A stretch of DNA of 14,138 nt from Dehalococcoidia bacterium (GCA_030643515.1 DAOWLH010000054.1:1-14138), one strand, 5' to 3'. Positions 1 to 7,468 are shown, counted from the first letter of the stretch. Program-made: numbers and translations. Notes: generated from the sequence alone by a model not told the origin.

Positions 1-828
1 CATGCTCTTTTGCAGTTCCAACACCGGCGGCCAGTCGTAGTCCATGTCGGTCTGGCTCTCCTCCAGCAGGTAAACCTGGGATAGCTCGGGGTCGGTGAGC
101 CGTGTACGGATCCTCTCGTCCAGTTTTGATATAGCGGTGCTGGTGACTATCACTGTGGGCAACTCCTGGTTGAAGCGATAATTCAATAGCTGATCCAGTT
201 TCTCCCTGGCCCAGGGAGTGCTGCTATGAGTACCCAGGTCATCAAGAATCAGTAGCGGTGCATTGCGGACCTGGTCAAATGATTGGTTGTAGTGTGCTTC
301 CCGGTCTGGAGAAAAGGTGTCACGCAGGTCATCGAGTAAATCAGGAACACTTTTATAGAGCACCGGATATCCCTGGTTGAGACGCTCGTTGGCAATGGCT
401 GCTGCCAGGTGGGTCTTGCCGCTGCCGCTTGGCCCCAGCAGTACCAGCCAACCCCGAGGATTGCCGGCAAAATCCCTGGCTGCCTGATAGGCACGAGCAA
501 ATCTATCCTGGCTGATGGCACTGCCGCTACGACCCTGGGCATCCATCTTATCAAAGGTGTAGCGGCGCAGCGAACCCAGGTTACCATACTGCTCCAGACG
601 CACCCGACGCTCACCATCGGCCGCCTTACGGGCGCAGCGACAGGCAACCACCCGGGTGAAATCCGGCTTTCCCGAATCCAGCAGGGGATGGACAAGGCCG
701 ACGCCATTACACACCGGGCAAGCCTGGCCTGAAGCCGCCGGCTCGTCAGCGCTTGACCATGTGTCCGTATCGGCCCCTGACGTATTTGTCGGCATCTTTT
801 TTTTCAGAGTCTCGCCGATGTGTTCCAT
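1..828 (-). CDS. DnaC/DnaI-type helicase loader, AAA+ ATPase (3' end cut off by window)
   Basis: Probable loader that places the DnaB replicative helicase on DNA. The frame is open for 276 codons and leaves the window without a stop, so the C-terminus is missing. A zinc-ribbon-like cysteine cluster comes first (C37, C40, C63, C65), as in the N-terminal helicase-binding part of DnaI/DnaC proteins. The AAA+ domain follows, with Walker A GPSGSGKT (132-139), Walker B LLILDDLG (192-199) and a sensor-1-like VIVTST stretch (226-231). The ATG at 828 is chosen because GAAGG lies 8 nt upstream (837-841); the next in-frame ATG, at 795, has no such site. This start places the first 27 codons inside the 3' end of the dnaD-like gene in another frame. 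IstB-type transposition ATPases are related, but the dnaB-dnaD context and the zinc cluster favour a replication role. Confidence 0.85.
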   Translation of the reverse strand, partial: MEHIGETLKKKMPTNTSGADTDTWSSADEPAASGQACPVCNGVGLVHPLLDSGKPDFTRVVACRCARKAADGERRVRLEQYGNLGSLRRYTFDKMDAQGRSGSAISQDRFARAYQAARDFAGNPRGWLVLLGPSGSGKTHLAAAIANERLNQGYPVLYKSVPDLLDDLRDTFSPDREAHYNQSFDQVRNAPLLILDDLGTHSSTPWAREKLDQLLNYRFNQELPTVIVTSTAISKLDERIRTRLTDPELSQVYLLEESQTDMDYDWPPVLELQKSM

Positions 829-1459
829 TGCTTTTACCTTCAGCCGACCAGTGCTCTAAAATGGCCGAAATATAGTTCCACCTACGTTTGTTCTGTCTTA
901 CTGCCTCCCGGATAGCATCCCTGAGCCAGCTCTCCGGGTAAAGTCTTTCCGCCGCCTTCAATTCCTCGGCAATCATCGGGGTCAGCATTCCAATGTTCTC
1001 TTCGTATAGGGTAAATATATCGGGCAACGGCTCGGTTGCTATAACGGGCTTTACCCTGCCACCAATGCCGGATAAGTCCATCTCGCCGTTCTCAATCCTA
1101 GCTATCGCCCGTCTATCGGCCTCGGTGTTTAGAAAGTAGATATCTTTAGTATCACCGTTACAATAAACTGTCAGGTACAGGATTGTCTTCCGCCCGATTG
1201 CCAATTTCAAGGCGTTTCGTAAAACTTCTTCGGCAGTGCCTACGCTGGGACTGAGGCATTTCACAAGACCTGGGCTAGACAGCAACTCGCCGAAGGTGAC
1301 AAACCGGGGAGACCCCTTTTTACGATAGACTTCAGCCATAATATAGAGGGTGACCTTGAGCTCGTTGATATCACTTATATCGGCCATCACCCGGCCGATG
1401 AAAGGACCGGGTACCGAGGTATAGGCCATCCTAGCGGGAAAGCCGGTAAACGGCTTCAT
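746..1459 (-). CDS. DnaD-domain replication initiation protein
   Basis: Product of 237 aa. The C-terminal part (about residues 148-206) looks like the DnaD/DnaB_2 domain used in low-GC Gram-positives and their phages to bring helicase and loader to the initiator complex. It carries the family's YxxxIxxxW motif (Y196, I200, W204). The N-terminal half (about 1-110) is probably the winged-helix part but was not confirmed by motif. A basic tail ends in YVRGRYGHMVKR. The start codon overlaps the dnaB stop as ATGA, so translation is probably coupled; the only upstream purine run (GGAG) is about 14 nt away. The last 83 nt overlap the start of the loader gene. The family is seen in the motif, the role is inferred from family and neighbours, and no enzymatic residues are expected. 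Confidence 0.85.
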   Translation of the reverse strand: MKPFTGFPARMAYTSVPGPFIGRVMADISDINELKVTLYIMAEVYRKKGSPRFVTFGELLSSPGLVKCLSPSVGTAEEVLRNALKLAIGRKTILYLTVYCNGDTKDIYFLNTEADRRAIARIENGEMDLSGIGGRVKPVIATEPLPDIFTLYEENIGMLTPMIAEELKAAERLYPESWLRDAIREAVRQNKRRWNYISAILEHWSAEGKSNGTHRRDSEKKDADKYVRGRYGHMVKR

Positions 1460-2829
1460 AGCAGCGTCGGCTCCGCCTTGGCAATATTCTCAAACCGGGT
1501 CAGGCGTTGACGGAAGCGTAGCTTGACCTGACCAATGGGCCCGTTTCGGTGCTTGGCAACAATTATATCGGCCATTTCTCTGGGGTATTCCCTTTCGGGA
1601 TGCTGGCTTTTCCATTCCTCTTCGCTATAGTAGAGTTCATCCCGGTAAATGAAAATCACCAGGTCGGCATCCTGCTCAATACTGCCGCTCTCCCTGAGGT
1701 CGGCGAGCTGAGGTATGTGCGATGCCCTCCATTCCACCGCCCGGCTGAGCTGAGAGACGGCGATTAACGGTACATTAAGTTCCCGAGCCAGTGCTTTAAG
1801 AGATCGAGAGATATAGCTTATCTCCTGAACCCGGTTTTCATTGCGGCCATCACCCTGCATTAGCTGCAAGTAGTCGACTATAACCAGATCGATGCCCCGC
1901 TCGTAATGAAGGCGGCGGGCCTTGCTCCTCATTTCGACCACCCTGAGTTGCGGTGAGTCGTCAATGAAGATTGGTACCTCTGATAGCTTACCCTGGGCTT
2001 CCATGATTCTTACTTCCTCGTCTTCGGTGTTCTGGCCGAGGCGGATTCGCCGTGTATTTACCCCCGACTCAGCCGACAGCAGGCGTTGCACCAGAGATTC
2101 GCGTCCCATCTCCAGACTGAACAGGGCAACACAGGCGCCCTGCTCGACGGCTGCATTCCGGGCAATGCTGAGGGCCAGGCTGGTCTTACCCATGCTTGGC
2201 CTACCGGCGACGATAATCAAATCGGAGCGCTGGAAGCCGCCCAGAAACTCATCCAGGCCGTAAAATCCGGTCAGTATGTGGGGAATAGGCCGGTGCTCCC
2301 CCGGTTCCGGGGCCGGGGGTATTTCAAAATACCTGTCCAGTACCTGTTTGATATGGACAAAGTCAAGAGTGCCCCTGTCATGACGGATACCGTAGAGGAC
2401 ATCCTCTGCCCGGCTGAGAGTGGTGCTGACATCCGGGTCCGCTTCATAACCAATACGGGAAATCTTATCAGCGGCGGCAATTAGCTTGCGCATAACTGAA
2501 AGGCGGCGAACAATATTGGCATAGTGTTCGACATCAAGCGAGGTGGGCACCACCGAAACCAGACGGCTTAAATAGGCGGCACCACCGCCTTTCTCCAGCC
2601 TCCCCTGACGGTCCAGTTCTTGGGCCACCGTTACCTGGTTTATTGCCTCGTCACGGTTGTAAAGCTCCAGACAGGCCTCGTATATCCATCGGTTCGGCAG
2701 GTTATAGAAGTCCTCCGCGTCAAGCTGGACAGCTATATCGTAGATGGCCTTGCCATCTATCAACAACGAACCATTAACCGACTCTTCGGCATCTATATCG
2801 TGGGGTAAAGGTTTATCATTGGGCACCAT
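1456..2829 (-). CDS. dnaB: Replicative DNA helicase DnaB
   Basis: Product of 457 aa, normal for the family. DnaB is a hexameric ATP-dependent 5'-3' helicase that unwinds DNA at the replication fork and binds primase. The N-terminal helical domain (about 9-110) begins DIDAEESVNGSLLID. The RecA-like domain has Walker A GRPSMGKT (209-216), the FSLEM motif (237-241), Walker B LVIVDYLQLM (315-324), the SQLSR motif (359-363), an LADLRESGSIEQDAD segment (375-389) and a C-terminal KHRNGPIG (426-433). No intein interrupts the Walker motifs, a common site for them. The ATG is preceded by a strong GGAGGAGG (2833-2840), which lies inside the end of rplI; the two genes overlap by 14 nt. It sits directly upstream of its probable loading partners. 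Confidence 0.97.
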   Translation of the reverse strand: MVPNDKPLPHDIDAEESVNGSLLIDGKAIYDIAVQLDAEDFYNLPNRWIYEACLELYNRDEAINQVTVAQELDRQGRLEKGGGAAYLSRLVSVVPTSLDVEHYANIVRRLSVMRKLIAAADKISRIGYEADPDVSTTLSRAEDVLYGIRHDRGTLDFVHIKQVLDRYFEIPPAPEPGEHRPIPHILTGFYGLDEFLGGFQRSDLIIVAGRPSMGKTSLALSIARNAAVEQGACVALFSLEMGRESLVQRLLSAESGVNTRRIRLGQNTEDEEVRIMEAQGKLSEVPIFIDDSPQLRVVEMRSKARRLHYERGIDLVIVDYLQLMQGDGRNENRVQEISYISRSLKALARELNVPLIAVSQLSRAVEWRASHIPQLADLRESGSIEQDADLVIFIYRDELYYSEEEWKSQHPEREYPREMADIIVAKHRNGPIGQVKLRFRQRLTRFENIAKAEPTLL

Positions 2830-3280
2830 CGCCCTCCTCCATGGAGACAGTGACCTTTATTTTGGGGACAACATCTCTGGCCAGCCTGATAGTCACTTCA
2901 AAACTGCCCAGCTCATGTATCGGCTTATCCAGTTCAATTTTTCTTTTATCAACGGTAACCCCGGTGGTCTTTTTCAGTTCAGCAGCAATATCAGCACTGG
3001 TGATTGAGCCGTAAAGACGTTCCTTGGTGCCGGCCCTGGCCTGAATAACGATTTCCCTGCCGTCCAGTCGGCCAACCATTTCAGCCATCGCAGCCGCTGT
3101 CTGCGCTTGTTCTTTCGCCCGAGCTCGCTGCTGCGCCTCAAATCGGCTGGTCACTCCCGGACTGACCGGGGCAGCCAGTTTTTGGGGGATGAGAAAGTTC
3201 CTGCCATAGCCTTCGGCAACATCTCTTACCTCTCCAGCTTTGGCTATGCGAGGCACATCTTCCAGAAAAATTACTTTCAT
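2816..3280 (-). CDS. rplI: 50S ribosomal protein L9
   Basis: Product of 154 aa, a few residues longer than the usual 148-150. L9 binds 23S rRNA near the base of the L1 stalk and helps hold the reading frame. The N-terminal RNA-binding domain has the L9 signature (G16, V18, V21, GYGRNFLIP at 24-32, A36-A37). A long charged helix (about 42-70) links it to the C-terminal domain, which contains LYGSIT (89-94) and an ELGSFEVTIRL stretch (123-133). The rplI-dnaB pairing is common in bacteria. No good Shine-Dalgarno precedes the ATG; a TATAAT box lies 12 nt upstream instead, so the gene may have its own nearly leaderless transcript as well as read-through from trxB. Confidence 0.97.
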   Translation of the reverse strand: MKVIFLEDVPRIAKAGEVRDVAEGYGRNFLIPQKLAAPVSPGVTSRFEAQQRARAKEQAQTAAAMAEMVGRLDGREIVIQARAGTKERLYGSITSADIAAELKKTTGVTVDKRKIELDKPIHELGSFEVTIRLARDVVPKIKVTVSMEEGDGAQ

Positions 3281-3292
3281 TGCTTGTTGTCC

Positions 3293-3322
3293 ATTATACT
3301 GCTAACAATCCAAAGTAGCCAA
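3293..3322 (-). promoter_or_regulatory. Candidate promoter for rplI-dnaB-dnaD-dnaC
   Basis: On the minus strand, TTGGCT (3322-3317) is followed after 18 nt by a perfect TATAAT (3298-3293). This sits in the only gap of the left operon. The predicted start of transcription (about 3286) would leave a leader of only about six bases before the rplI ATG. The -10 match is exact and the -35 matches four of six. It is a sequence resemblance only. Confidence 0.4.
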
Positions 3323-3323
3323 G

Positions 3324-4241
3324 TTATTGTTCGATATCATTTTTAGCTGTTATGGCAGCGATGGCACCGTCGCCGGCGGCAGCAATAGTCTGGCGGATAG
3401 ACTTGCTGCGGATGTCGCCGGCGGCATAAACAGCTGCTGCTTTGGTGCGCATCTCAGAATCAACAATGATACGTCCCTGCTCATCCAGTGGCACTGTCTT
3501 TTTCAGATAATTGGTGTTGGGCTTCAATCCTACGGCAATGAAGACCCCGTCAACTTCGAGGGTGGACTTCTTACCACTGTCGGTCTGTTTTAATCTTAAT
3601 CGCTGGACGATATCCTGTCCCTCGATGGACTCTACCACAGTGCTCAGCAGGAACTCTATTTTAGGTTCAGCAAAGGCCTTCTCCTGAACAGCGATAAAGG
3701 CTCTGAACGCGTTACGACGGTGGATGACGGTAACCCTGGCGGCAAATTTGGCCAGATGAAGGGCCTCAAACAGGGCAGTGTTACCGCCACCGATTACGGC
3801 AACGCGCTTATCGGCGAAAAAGGGGGCATCGCAGGTAGAGCAATAGGAGACGCCCCGGCCGGTAAGCTCTTTTTCGCCGGGCACACCAAGCTTGGCCCAG
3901 TCCGAACCGCCGGCGATAATTAGTGCACGGGTGATAAAGTCGCCGGCAGTGGTCTTGACTACCCTGCGCTCATTATCAACCTCAACGGAGATGACCTCGG
4001 CATTGAGCTCTTCCAGGCCGAACTTTATTGCCTGCTGGTGCATCTTCCCGGTCAATTCAAGGCCGCTTATGCCCTGCGGATAACCGGGGAAGTTATCCAC
4101 CAGTTCAGCCTCGGTTATCTTGCCTCCAATAATTCCCTTCTCAATGAGGAGGCTTTTCAACTTGTCCCTGGCGGTATAGATACCGGCGCTGAGTCCGGCA
4201 GGACCACCCCCAACAATGACTACATCGTACTTATTGTCCAT
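3324..4241 (-). CDS. trxB: Thioredoxin reductase (NADPH, FAD)
   Basis: Product of 305 aa, close to the usual 310-320. It passes electrons from NADPH through FAD to a redox-active dithiol and on to thioredoxin. Visible parts are the FAD dinucleotide fold GGGPAG (11-16), the redox pair CSTC (C134, C137; most family members have CATC), the NADPH-binding GGGNTA (151-156) with HRRNAFR (174-180) matching the HRRxxxR preference motif for NADPH, and the C-terminal FAD site AAGDIR (273-278). The frame is open a further 22 codons upstream, but the FAD-binding N-terminus starts at MDNKYDVVIV and a GAGG lies about 6 nt before that ATG, so 4241 is taken as the start. It overlaps the end of plsX by 11 nt. 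Confidence 0.95.
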   Translation of the reverse strand: MDNKYDVVIVGGGPAGLSAGIYTARDKLKSLLIEKGIIGGKITEAELVDNFPGYPQGISGLELTGKMHQQAIKFGLEELNAEVISVEVDNERRVVKTTAGDFITRALIIAGGSDWAKLGVPGEKELTGRGVSYCSTCDAPFFADKRVAVIGGGNTALFEALHLAKFAARVTVIHRRNAFRAFIAVQEKAFAEPKIEFLLSTVVESIEGQDIVQRLRLKQTDSGKKSTLEVDGVFIAVGLKPNTNYLKKTVPLDEQGRIIVDSEMRTKAAAVYAAGDIRSKSIRQTIAAAGDGAIAAITAKNDIEQ

Positions 4242-5214
4242 TCCCCACCTCGCCGAGCAACTGGCAGATGTTGGCTTCTGCCGTTCGGTTGGCCAGGCCG
4301 ATGGCATTCTTTATCGCTTTGGCCCGGCTGCGGCCATGGGACACGATGACATTTCCCTTTACTCCCAACAGACAGGCGCCGCCGTACTCTCTGTAGTCCA
4401 TTCCTTTGACCAGAAAGCCCAGGCCGACATCAGCAAGCAGGGCACGGCCGCGGAGGTGCTCTGTGCCATCGACCTGCCTTACCCTGATAAAGGAGTCGCC
4501 CAGTCCTTCAACAGTTTTTATTACTATATTCCCGGTAAAGCCATCGGTAACAATAACGTCGGCTGTGCCCCTGGCGATATCGGTGCCTTCAATGTTACCT
4601 AAAAAGTTAACCTCCGATTTATTGAGCAACCGGAAGCTCTCCTGAGCCAGGCGATTGCCTTTAGTCTCTTCGGCACCGTTACTGAGCAGGCCGACACCCG
4701 GTGAGTCTATGCCGAAGATATACTGGGCGTAGACGCTGCCCAACTTGGCAAACTGCAGCAGGTGGTTAGGCCGGCAGTCGGCATTGGCGCCGGCATCAAT
4801 GAGCAGAGACGGAGAGGCCTGGTTGAGACTGACCAAGCTGGCCAGGGCGGGACGCTCAACACCTTCAATCTTGCCCAGGTTGAGCAGGGCGGCACACAGG
4901 ACAGCACCGGTATTACCGGCCGAAACGAAGGCATCGGCCTCGCCTTCTTTTAATAGATCAATGCCGACCACTATCGAAGAGCGTGGCCTTTTACGTATTG
5001 CTTCCAGAGGGTGTTCGTGAAAGCCAATCGTCTGACTGGCGCCAACAATACTCAGATTCAGTTTATTCATGTGCTTGCCAGCTAAAACGTGAAGAAGGGA
5101 CCTCTTGCCCACCAGAATAATATCCACCTGGTATTCCTGAGCGGCTTTAATGGCTCCCTTGACAATCTCATGTGGGGAATATTCACCACCCGAGGTATCA
5201 ACCGCTATTCTCAC
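4231..5214 (-). CDS. plsX: Phosphate acyltransferase PlsX
   Basis: Product of 327 aa from a GTG start, normal for PlsX. It converts acyl-ACP and phosphate to acyl-phosphate plus ACP, feeding PlsY in phospholipid synthesis; it is a peripheral membrane enzyme. The N-terminus reads MRIAVDTSGGE where most relatives have DAMGGD. Family stretches are AFVSAGNTGA (95-104), DAGANADCRP (140-149), LLSNGAEETKG (176-186), VIVTDGFTGN (220-229) and GGACLLGVKG (278-287). The frame is open 44 codons further upstream, but that part lies inside the activase gene and lacks family sequence. The GTG has GGAGG exactly six bases upstream and shares one base with the activase stop (TAGTG), so the genes are probably co-translated. 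Confidence 0.95.
   Translation of the reverse strand: MRIAVDTSGGEYSPHEIVKGAIKAAQEYQVDIILVGKRSLLHVLAGKHMNKLNLSIVGASQTIGFHEHPLEAIRKRPRSSIVVGIDLLKEGEADAFVSAGNTGAVLCAALLNLGKIEGVERPALASLVSLNQASPSLLIDAGANADCRPNHLLQFAKLGSVYAQYIFGIDSPGVGLLSNGAEETKGNRLAQESFRLLNKSEVNFLGNIEGTDIARGTADVIVTDGFTGNIVIKTVEGLGDSFIRVRQVDGTEHLRGRALLADVGLGFLVKGMDYREYGGACLLGVKGNVIVSHGRSRAKAIKNAIGLANRTAEANICQLLGEVGNGQ
4248..4251 (-). promoter_or_regulatory. Ribosome binding site that decides the trxB start
   Basis: Minus-strand GAGG, within GAGGTGGGGA, stands about six bases before the ATG at 4241. No comparable site is evident for the ATG at 4307, whose extra 22 codons carry no family sequence. Confidence 0.65.
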
Positions 5215-6206
5215 TAATTGCCTCCACCGATACACTTGGCCCGCTGACTTTGCTGCCACAGGTCGCACTGCCCGCCCCAGCCGCCAAGAACCTGTCCACT
5301 GAAGCGCAACTGCGCTATTTCGCACTGATAGGGGCAGATACTGCATTCGAATGAAGCTGAATCATACTGCTCGTCGGCAACAGCAAATCCCCGAAACCGG
5401 CTGCCGCCATCTTTTATCTCTTCACCAACCAGCAGGGCAGCGCCTATTGCCCCCATTACTTCGTGATGCTGCGGGACGATAACCTCGGTATCCAGCTCTT
5501 CCTCAAGCGCCCTGACAATGCCACCATTAAAAGCAACTCCCCCCTGGAAGGCCACCGGCGGCCTGATATCCTTGCCCAGGGCGACATTGCTAAGATAGTT
5601 GCGCACCAGCGCTTGGCAAAGACCATAGACAATATCCTCAGCCCGGTGGCCCATCTGCTGCTTGCCAATAATGTCCGATTCGGCGAAAACAGTGCACCGG
5701 CCGCCAATGGTTACCGGAAGGTTGCTTGCCATGGCCAAGCGGCTGAAATCATCTATGGTCACACCCAGGCGCTGCGCCTGATGGTCAAGGAAACTACCGG
5801 TTCCGGCGGCACATACGGTGTTCATGCCAAAATCAGTTACAATACCATCCCTAATGATTATTATTTTACTATCCTGCCCGCCAATTTCAATAACCGTCTG
5901 CACCAGGGGAAAGTAGTGCAAAACAGCAGTGGCCTGACTGGTAATCTCATTCTTGACCAGGTCGGCACCGGCAATGACATCAGCCAGATAGCGGCCGCTC
6001 CCGGTGGTAGCCACACCGGCAACCCCGACGCCCTGGGGCAGAAGGCAAGCAATTTCTCTCAAGCCATTCTGCACCGCCGCCACCGGATTGCTCAGCGTAG
6101 GGAGGTAGCTTGTCGCTACAATCTCACCACCTTCATCGAGGACGGCCATTTTGGTGGATACCGAACCAACATCAATCCCCAGATAGACCTTCACGGATTT
6201 TTTCAT
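5214..6206 (-). CDS. BadF/BadG/HgdC-type acyl-CoA dehydratase activase with Cys-rich tail
   Basis: Product of 330 aa. The first 265 or so residues match the activator (archerase) of 2-hydroxyacyl-CoA dehydratases and benzoyl-CoA reductases, an ASKHA-fold ATPase dimer with one [4Fe-4S] cluster that drives an electron into its partner. Visible parts are the phosphate-binding GIDVGSVSTK (10-19), EIGGQDSK (107-114), the cluster cysteines C132 in NTVCAAGTG and C171 in GGRCTVFAESDII, and GGVAFNGG (222-229). Residues 287-325 add a cysteine cluster (C288, C291, C295, C314, C325) resembling the linker that joins this domain to DUF2229 in large activases, but the protein stops there. No dehydratase subunit is nearby, so the partner is unknown. 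AAAGGAG directly abuts the ATG, an unusually tight spacing; a GTG at 6194 is another possible start. Confidence 0.88.
   Translation of the reverse strand: MKKSVKVYLGIDVGSVSTKMAVLDEGGEIVATSYLPTLSNPVAAVQNGLREIACLLPQGVGVAGVATTGSGRYLADVIAGADLVKNEITSQATAVLHYFPLVQTVIEIGGQDSKIIIIRDGIVTDFGMNTVCAAGTGSFLDHQAQRLGVTIDDFSRLAMASNLPVTIGGRCTVFAESDIIGKQQMGHRAEDIVYGLCQALVRNYLSNVALGKDIRPPVAFQGGVAFNGGIVRALEEELDTEVIVPQHHEVMGAIGAALLVGEEIKDGGSRFRGFAVADEQYDSASFECSICPYQCEIAQLRFSGQVLGGWGGQCDLWQQSQRAKCIGGGN
5221..5225 (-). promoter_or_regulatory. Ribosome binding site that decides the plsX GTG start
   Basis: A perfect minus-strand GGAGG lies six bases before the GTG at 5214, inside the last codons of the activase gene. 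It fits the GTG and no upstream in-frame start. Confidence 0.75.
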
Positions 6207-6234
6207 CTCCTTTGGTCCTGTCCCTTTATTCTAC

Positions 6235-6267
6235 CTCAAGCCGTCTGGATGGGGTAGTAAGCTTGAG
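6235..6267 (-). repeat. Inverted repeat between the M20 gene and the activase gene
   Basis: CTCAAGC (6235-6241) and GCTTGAG (6261-6267) form a perfect 7-bp inverted repeat with a 19-nt loop. On the minus strand a -10-like TAGAAT (6233-6228) follows at once, with no recognisable -35. There is no T run after the stem, so it is not a standard terminator. It could be an operator or a weak hairpin in the leader of the activase operon, or chance. Confidence 0.3.
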
Positions 6268-6284
6268 CCTGGTGCTCCGCCAAA

Positions 6285-7454
6285 TCAGGAGGGCTGGGCA
6301 AATTCTTTCTTTGCGTGGGTAACGGACTCCGGACTGGCTAACAGGTCAACTGCTGTTAGTGCCAGAGCCTTGGCAGCATCTATCATCCCCTGGATACCGG
6401 CTTCCGAAGCAGCCGCAGCAGCAAAGCGGGGCGAATGGATACTCACATCGAACGGGGCTACCGCCACCGAAGGATGTATGCTGGGCACCAGCTGGCTGAC
6501 ATTACCCATATCGGTGCTGCCGAAGGACTGGTCCGGGTTTTCCATCTCCGCACTGCGCCCAATAAGCTTCATATTCTCAATAAAAAGGCGGGCCAGTGTC
6601 AGATTGTTGCGCATGGGGGCATATTGCCCCCGACCCCACCGGTATTTCAGGCGACAACCGGTTGCGGTAGCCGCCCCCTTGAAGCAATTCAGGACTTTTT
6701 TCTTTAACTCGTCAAGATAGGCATCATCCCGCGCCCGCACAAGAAAACTGGCGGCGCTGTGTGCCGGAACAACATTGACTGCCTGACCGCCATCGGTAAT
6801 TATGCCGTGGATACGAGCCCTCTCTTTAATATGCTGACGCAGCGAGTTAATGGCGCTAAAAGACTGAATCACCGCCTCCAGGGCATTTATGCCATCCTCC
6901 GGATGGGCGGCGGCATGCGCCTCACGGCCGAAAAACTCAACATCAAGAGAAATACAGGCCAGGGCTTTGGTGGTGGCCGTATCATGAGTGGATGGATGTA
7001 CCATCATAGCTATATCAATGCCGCTAAAGGCCCCTCTCTGAGCCATGATTATTTTGCCTCCGTAGAGCTCCTCCGCCGGAGTGCCGATAACCATAATGCT
7101 GCCACCCAGGCGGTCAGCAGCCGGCTTGGCCGATATAGCAGCGCCAACAGCACTGGCAGCTATCAGATTGTGGCCACAAGCGTGGCCCAGTCCGGGCAGG
7201 GCATCGTATTCTGCTAGAATGGCAATGGCCGGCCGGCCACTCCCGTAGCTGGCCCTAAAAGCGGTCGCCAGCCGGCAGATGCCCCTTTCGACGGAAAAAC
7301 CATTGGCCTCCAGATATTCGGTCAGCCAGGCAGCCGCCTTCTCCTCGTGAAAACCAGGCTCCGGGTGGGCATGTATCTTAAGGCTCAGGGCGGCCAGCTC
7401 CTGCCGCTGTCCTTCAACTCTTTCTTCAGCCAGTGACTTCATATCTTGGGGCAT
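6285..7454 (-). CDS. M20-family amidohydrolase / aminoacyl dipeptidase (M20D, AbgB/ACY1L2-like)
   Basis: Product of 389 aa, normal for a zinc-dependent M20D hydrolase that cleaves an amide bond in an N-acyl amino acid or dipeptide. Probable metal-site residues are H91 and H95 in HACGH, the EE pair at 128-129 in GTPAEEL, H153 and H340; D84 lies in AEYDALPGLG. H180 in AHAAAHPEDG probably belongs to the dimerisation lid. The AEYDALPGLGHACGHN pattern resembles the PM20D2/AbgB group rather than succinyl-diaminopimelate desuccinylases, but the substrate cannot be read from sequence. There is no signal peptide, so it is cytoplasmic. The ATG at 7454 follows AAGGA by two bases; an ATG four codons in has no better site. 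The gene is transcribed away from uvrA and is 78 nt ahead of the activase, so read-through is possible. Confidence 0.88.
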   Translation of the reverse strand: MPQDMKSLAEERVEGQRQELAALSLKIHAHPEPGFHEEKAAAWLTEYLEANGFSVERGICRLATAFRASYGSGRPAIAILAEYDALPGLGHACGHNLIAASAVGAAISAKPAADRLGGSIMVIGTPAEELYGGKIIMAQRGAFSGIDIAMMVHPSTHDTATTKALACISLDVEFFGREAHAAAHPEDGINALEAVIQSFSAINSLRQHIKERARIHGIITDGGQAVNVVPAHSAASFLVRARDDAYLDELKKKVLNCFKGAATATGCRLKYRWGRGQYAPMRNNLTLARLFIENMKLIGRSAEMENPDQSFGSTDMGNVSQLVPSIHPSVAVAPFDVSIHSPRFAAAAASEAGIQGMIDAAKALALTAVDLLASPESVTHAKKEFAQPS

Positions 7455-7468
7455 GTTCCTTGGCAGTT

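Noticed and set aside
4242..4307. Upstream extension of trxB
   Set aside because: The 22 extra codons lie in the plsX coding region and precede the normal FAD-binding N-terminus, and the ribosome site fits the ATG at 4241.
5214..5345. Possible frameshift splitting a large DUF2229 activase, since the Cys linker ends abruptly
   Set aside because: The sequence after the stop is plsX in a coupled frame, and no DUF2229-like sequence is found in any frame nearby; the short form seems genuine.
5463..6257. Open frame of 264 codons on the plus strand, antisense to the activase gene
   Set aside because: It lies wholly opposite a gene with clear family motifs, has no recognisable domain or ribosome site, and its composition looks like a shadow of the coding strand.
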